From: CAYSPG01 sp964432885
GTDB taxonomy: Bacteria > Bacteroidota > Bacteroidia > AKYH767-A > OLB10
Reading direction: 5' to 3'
DNA length: 8,496 bases
Assembly: GCA_964432885.1 (NCBI GenBank)
Contig: CAYSPG010000038.1
Coordinates: 1-8,496 of the forward strand
The position numbers were made by a program, and so were the translations under genes. Below the pieces are notes generated by a model that worked only from the letters and a program-made list of their open reading frames with translations, did not search any database and was not told where the DNA came from. Positions 6,472-8,496 of the stretch are shown piece after piece. How positions within the stretch are numbered: position 1 is the first letter of the stretch; the number at the start of each line of letters is the position of its first letter.

Positions 6472-6492
6472 AAATATCCCATTGTAACAAGA

Positions 6493-6612
6493 ATGAAAAA
6501 ACTAACCCCAAAACAAAAAGTAGAATTAAATAAAAGGCTTGCTTTAATAAAATCGGGGAAGGCTAAATTTACAACGCTGGCTGAGATAAAAGCAAAGTAT
6601 AAACAGAAATAG
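6493..6612 (+). CDS. 39-aa basic protein resembling the tail of small antitoxins
   Basis: The frame from the ATG at 6493 to TAG at 6610-6612 encodes 39 residues, twelve of them lysine. It begins MKKLTPKQKVELNKRLALIK and ends with EIKAKYKQK. The order of elements, a helix ending RLALIKSGKAK, a short polar turn and then LAEIKAKY, recalls the C-terminal toxin-binding part of short ParE/RelE-partner antitoxins (the addiction-module component family), which carry a similar RxxxxxSGxxK...xxEhK pattern. No toxin gene is next to it. A perfect -7 element 21 bases upstream and an A-rich leader support expression. It could equally be an unrelated small basic protein; the resemblance is by eye only. Confidence 0.5.
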   Translation: MKKLTPKQKVELNKRLALIKSGKAKFTTLAEIKAKYKQK

Positions 6613-6616
6613 ATTT

Positions 6617-6658
6617 CTAGGTTTTCTCCCTGCGTTCTCTGTCCCTTTGCTAACCTAG
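6617..6658. repeat. Inverted repeat and GCGT-rich spacer between converging genes
   Basis: CTAGGTT (6617-6623) and AACCTAG (6652-6658) are perfect 7-bp arms around a 28-base interval containing TGCGTTCTCTG and CCCTTTGC, followed by TAGCGTGAAA. This is reminiscent of the degenerate CTCTGCG/TTTGCG spacer repeats dispersed in many Bacteroidota and cyanobacterial genomes. There is no T-run on either strand, so it is a poor intrinsic terminator. It separates the stops at 6612 (+) and 6670 (-). Confidence 0.4.
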
Positions 6659-6669
6659 CGTGAAAATTC

Positions 6670-7776
6670 TTACTTCAATAAATTTTTTTCGTAGTTGAGT
6701 GCACCTGCCGAAACAGAGTATGCCATTAACTGCCCTTGTGGTGTATAGGCGGTTTGTATGTGCACTTTTTTAAATGTGATTTTATTTACCACCGTGGCTA
6801 AAACATCAAGCACACGAACCTTTTTTACCTGACGTTTTTCTTCGGAAGATAAATTTACATCAGAGTTTGCAAACGAATTAATTTTTTCAACGGCAAATTG
6901 CCTGGCCGCTTCGGTAAAAGCAACACGATTAGAAGGCGGTAAAATATTTTGTTTGATGGCGTTATTAAGTTGGGCAATGTTTTGACTGGTGTATACAGGA
7001 GTAAGATTAAAATCAGCAGAAGGGTTTTCAATTTCATTAACTGCAATGGATGGAGTTGTAGTTATTTCAAGATGTGCAGGTATAGCAATTTGAGATTTTA
7101 CTTTTTTGTTCTTTACCGCAAGTGCTTTGTCGGTAGATTTTATTTTAATCTTGTTTGTAGCGAGAGGCGCATTGTTGTTTATGTTTTCCTTAACCACTTT
7201 TTCGTTTGGCTGATTTATTTTTCCTGTTTCGTTTGATGAAGGAACATCTGTTTTAATTTCAGGTTGCGAATTGGCAACTTGTATTTGCTGCTTATCAAAA
7301 CTGCTGAAGAAATAAAAGCCAAGCAAAATTAAAATACACGCAGCCGCTGCATAGTATAAAGGTGTAAGCCTGAAAACTTTTTGTTCTCGCTTAAGCGAAT
7401 TTTTATTTGGGAAAACAATATTTAAATCGGGCTGTAATTTTGTTTTGCTAAAAAAGCCGTGCTCTTTTTGAAACGCTGCATTGGAGACAACAAAATCATT
7501 GTACATCTTTTTGTCATGAGCGGACAGTGTACCCTCTACATTGGCTACAGCATATTCATTGAAATTTTCGGCAGTTACTATGCTTTTTTTCAGGCTCTCT
7601 TTTGCAGAAAAAGAAATAGCTGGCACATCCAGTTTTATGTTTTCAAAACTTTCAAACTCGTTTTTAAACTCGGGATGCTTTTCTAAAAACAAAAACAACT
7701 CAGCCACTTGCTCAGCGTTTAAATTTTTCTCGGCATAATCAAGAAAATAAATCTGGTAGTTGGATTTGTTAATCAT
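6670..7776 (-). CDS. Membrane anti-sigma-factor-like protein with a duplicated N-terminal domain
   Basis: The 368-residue protein probably holds the neighbouring ECF sigma factor at the inner membrane until an envelope signal frees it. Residues 1-135 are cytoplasmic and begin with YFLDYAEKNLNAEQVAEL (10-27), the usual helical opening of Bacteroidota anti-sigma proteins. They lack the HxxxCxxC zinc motif. This region appears duplicated: residues 10-64 align with 75-130 (Y10/Y75, E16/E81, L19/L84, F37/F102, E40/E105, KL48-49/KL113-114, SLK61-63/SLK127-129). One membrane helix covers about 139-158 (YYAAAACILILLGFYFF). A long Asn/Lys/Pro-rich linker (160-250) leads to a folded periplasmic end (about 285-368). 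The ATG at 7776 lies two bases after the sigma stop, so the pair is translated from one transcript. The partnership is inferred from position and architecture; no FecR or secretin domain is seen. Confidence 0.75.
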   Translation of the reverse strand: MINKSNYQIYFLDYAEKNLNAEQVAELFLFLEKHPEFKNEFESFENIKLDVPAISFSAKESLKKSIVTAENFNEYAVANVEGTLSAHDKKMYNDFVVSNAAFQKEHGFFSKTKLQPDLNIVFPNKNSLKREQKVFRLTPLYYAAAACILILLGFYFFSSFDKQQIQVANSQPEIKTDVPSSNETGKINQPNEKVVKENINNNAPLATNKIKIKSTDKALAVKNKKVKSQIAIPAHLEITTTPSIAVNEIENPSADFNLTPVYTSQNIAQLNNAIKQNILPPSNRVAFTEAARQFAVEKINSFANSDVNLSSEEKRQVKKVRVLDVLATVVNKITFKKVHIQTAYTPQGQLMAYSVSAGALNYEKNLLK

Positions 7777-7778
7777 TG

Positions 7779-8264
7779 TTATATAACATTACTCATGCTT
7801 CCAATATATTCTTTAAGTGCCACGCGTGCCCTGTATATATACACCTTTACCTGCGACTCGTTTAATCCGGTTATCTCGCCTATTTCTTCGTAGCTATATC
7901 CCTCATAATCGCGCAGCATGATAACCGATTTTTGAATTTGCGGTAAACGTGATAGTGCCTGGTTTAATATTTGTTTTAAATCAGAATAATTTTTTTCGTG
8001 CGAAGGATGGTGGTATTCATCATCGCCCATGGGTTCGGTTTTTTTAGCTCTACGTATTTTATCTATCATGGTATGATGGGCGGTGGTAAATAAATACGAC
8101 TTGGCTTTTTCGTACTGAACGTTTGCATGGTTTTTCCAGCATTTTTCAAATGTATCCTGAACAATGTCTTTGGCATCGTCTTCATCCTTTATATTATGCA
8201 GGATAAAGCGGTATATGCCATCGGCATGTGTATCAACACAACTATTATACTGGTCGGCTGTCAC
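7779..8264 (-). CDS. ECF-type RNA polymerase sigma factor
   Basis: This alternative sigma factor directs RNA polymerase to a small regulon. The 161 residues contain only the two ECF domains. Sigma-2 covers about 6-75, with DEDDAKDIVQDTFEKCW (27-43) and the -10 binding helix SYLFTTAHHTMIDKIRRAKK (56-75). Sigma-4 covers about 99-153, with LSRLPQIQKSVIMLRDYEGY (104-123) and the helix-turn-helix SYEEIGEITGLNESQVKVYI (124-143). A short acidic/His-rich linker (77-92) joins them. The start is a GTG (8262-8264): an in-frame TAA lies just upstream and the first internal ATG (Met66) would remove most of sigma-2. It is followed after two bases by its probable anti-sigma gene. The promoter at 8305-8312 carries an inverted repeat over its -7 element, so regulation at the promoter is likely. 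Confidence 0.93.
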   Translation of the reverse strand: MTADQYNSCVDTHADGIYRFILHNIKDEDDAKDIVQDTFEKCWKNHANVQYEKAKSYLFTTAHHTMIDKIRRAKKTEPMGDDEYHHPSHEKNYSDLKQILNQALSRLPQIQKSVIMLRDYEGYSYEEIGEITGLNESQVKVYIYRARVALKEYIGSMSNVI

Positions 8265-8298
8265 GTAAGGTTAGCGTTTGATGGTAGGACGGTTTGAT

Positions 8299-8316
8299 GA
8301 TGTACAAAGTTACATC
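8299..8316 (-). promoter_or_regulatory. Sigma-gene promoter: -7 element inside a perfect inverted repeat
   Basis: On the - strand TAACTTTG (8312-8305) is a perfect TAnnTTTG -7 element, 40 bases upstream of the GTG start, giving a leader of about 35 bases. The hexamers GATGTA and TACATC (8299-8304 and 8311-8316) flank its core as perfect arms with a 6-base spacer, so a dimeric regulator bound there would cover the element. No TTTG -33 element is evident at 19 bases. Confidence 0.55.
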
Positions 8317-8365
8317 CCATATTTAAAAAATTTACGGCACTGCCCTACTTCACCTTCGATGCAAA

Positions 8366-8400
8366 TAAAAATTATGGCTTATAGCCTGTTTAAATTTTTA
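8366..8400. terminator. AT-rich imperfect hairpin, possible terminator of an upstream gene
   Basis: TAAAAATT (8366-8373) and AATTTTTA (8393-8400) are perfect 8-base arms, and inside them GGCT (8376-8379) pairs with AGCC (8383-8386). The arms supply A- and T-runs on both strands. It could end transcription entering from beyond the right edge, upstream of the sigma promoter. The asymmetrical inner loops make this uncertain. Confidence 0.35.
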
Positions 8401-8445
8401 TAAAACAAATCACTGTTGTCCGATAAAAATTTCGAATTCTGTTTT

Positions 8446-8474
8446 AGATGCCTCGGCTTGGCTCGGCATGACAG
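8446..8474. repeat. Extragenic palindromic repeat (CTCGGC-TTGG-CTCGGC core)
   Basis: ATGCC (8448-8452) and GGCAT (8465-8469) are inverted arms around two direct CTCGGC copies (8452-8457, 8462-8467). The unit runs from AGATGCC to GGCATGACAG, which resembles the AGATGCTTCG...CTCAGCATGACAG extragenic repeats found in many copies in Bacteroidota and other genomes. It is GC-rich against an AT-rich flank. Copy number in this genome cannot be seen from one window. Confidence 0.5.
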
Positions 8475-8496
8475 TGTTTAATTATTTTAGTGGGAG

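Larger units (their letters stand above)
6116..6492. other. 377-base AT-rich intergenic region between nrdB and a divergent small gene
   Basis: No gene is visible here. It must hold the nrdB promoter (leftward), but no full TAnnTTTG match was found on that strand; TTATTTTG (rc of 6249-6256) is the nearest. Structures seen are GGATTAA (6200-6206) with TTAATCC (6232-6238), CGCTGA (6238-6243) with TCAGCG (6265-6270) followed by eight T or C/T on the + strand, and the large palindrome at 6331-6366 listed separately. The final 30 bases contain the promoter of the 39-aa gene. The first two inverted repeats share base 6238, so both cannot form completely at once. Confidence 0.6.

Noticed and set aside
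7777..7788. Palindrome TGTTATATAACA at the sigma/anti-sigma junction
   Set aside because: It overlaps the sigma stop codon and the two-base spacer and is made of common A/T codons; a regulatory role is not supported.
8281..8403. A 40-codon open + strand frame starting MVGRFDDVQSY
   Set aside because: It runs antisense over the sigma-gene promoter and inverted repeat and has no leader or promoter of its own; chance is the simplest explanation.
1..8496. CRISPR array, tRNA, rRNA, riboswitch or insertion sequence
   Set aside because: No regularly spaced repeats, no cloverleaf-like or rRNA-like segments, and no transposase or integrase frames were seen.

Overview
The window looks like chromosome of a free-living or environmental Bacteroidota (Chitinophagia/Sphingobacteriia-like). 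The reasons are: low overall GC with A/T-rich gene leaders lacking Shine-Dalgarno motifs; two perfect copies of the Bacteroidota -7 promoter element TAnnTTTG upstream of genes; a PorT/OMP_b-brl type outer-membrane barrel protein; an ECF sigma factor followed by a membrane anti-sigma-like protein without a zinc finger; and class Ia ribonucleotide reductase subunits of the eukaryote-like type common in this phylum. The assignment rests on family resemblance, not on a search.

Layout, left to right. Positions 1-71 hold the apparent 3' end of a + strand gene. An exported beta-barrel protein gene (248-952, +) follows. Then comes a strikingly AT-rich block on the - strand: a TIR-domain protein of 393 aa (1316-2497) and, 52 bases downstream, a 68-aa protein of unknown function (1057-1263). 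Complex hairpins lie between them (1282-1313) and after the small gene (957-1012). A strong bidirectional terminator (2563-2594) isolates this block from nrdA (2619-5033, -) and nrdB (5153-6115, -). The two nrd genes are read nrdB first, then nrdA, but a strong intrinsic terminator stands between them. A 377-base AT-rich intergenic region separates nrdB from a tiny divergent + strand gene (6493-6612, 39 aa) that has its own perfect -7 element and resembles the toxin-binding tail of small antitoxins. The right end carries an ECF sigma factor (7779-8264, -) and, two bases downstream, a transmembrane anti-sigma-like partner (6670-7776, -). The sigma promoter has an 18-base inverted repeat centred on its -7 element. 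The last 230 bases are intergenic and contain a palindromic extragenic repeat.

How the genes work together: NrdA and NrdB form the aerobic enzyme that makes deoxynucleotides. The sigma/anti-sigma pair is a self-contained envelope-signalling switch. The TIR protein is most likely an NAD-consuming or NAD-signalling immune effector, with an uncharacterised N-terminal region and a C-terminal small beta-barrel-like domain (GxW motif) that may sense a ligand. It is the best candidate here for an undescribed defence system, together with its 68-aa neighbour. The rest is mostly ordinary housekeeping sequence with several interesting non-coding palindromes.
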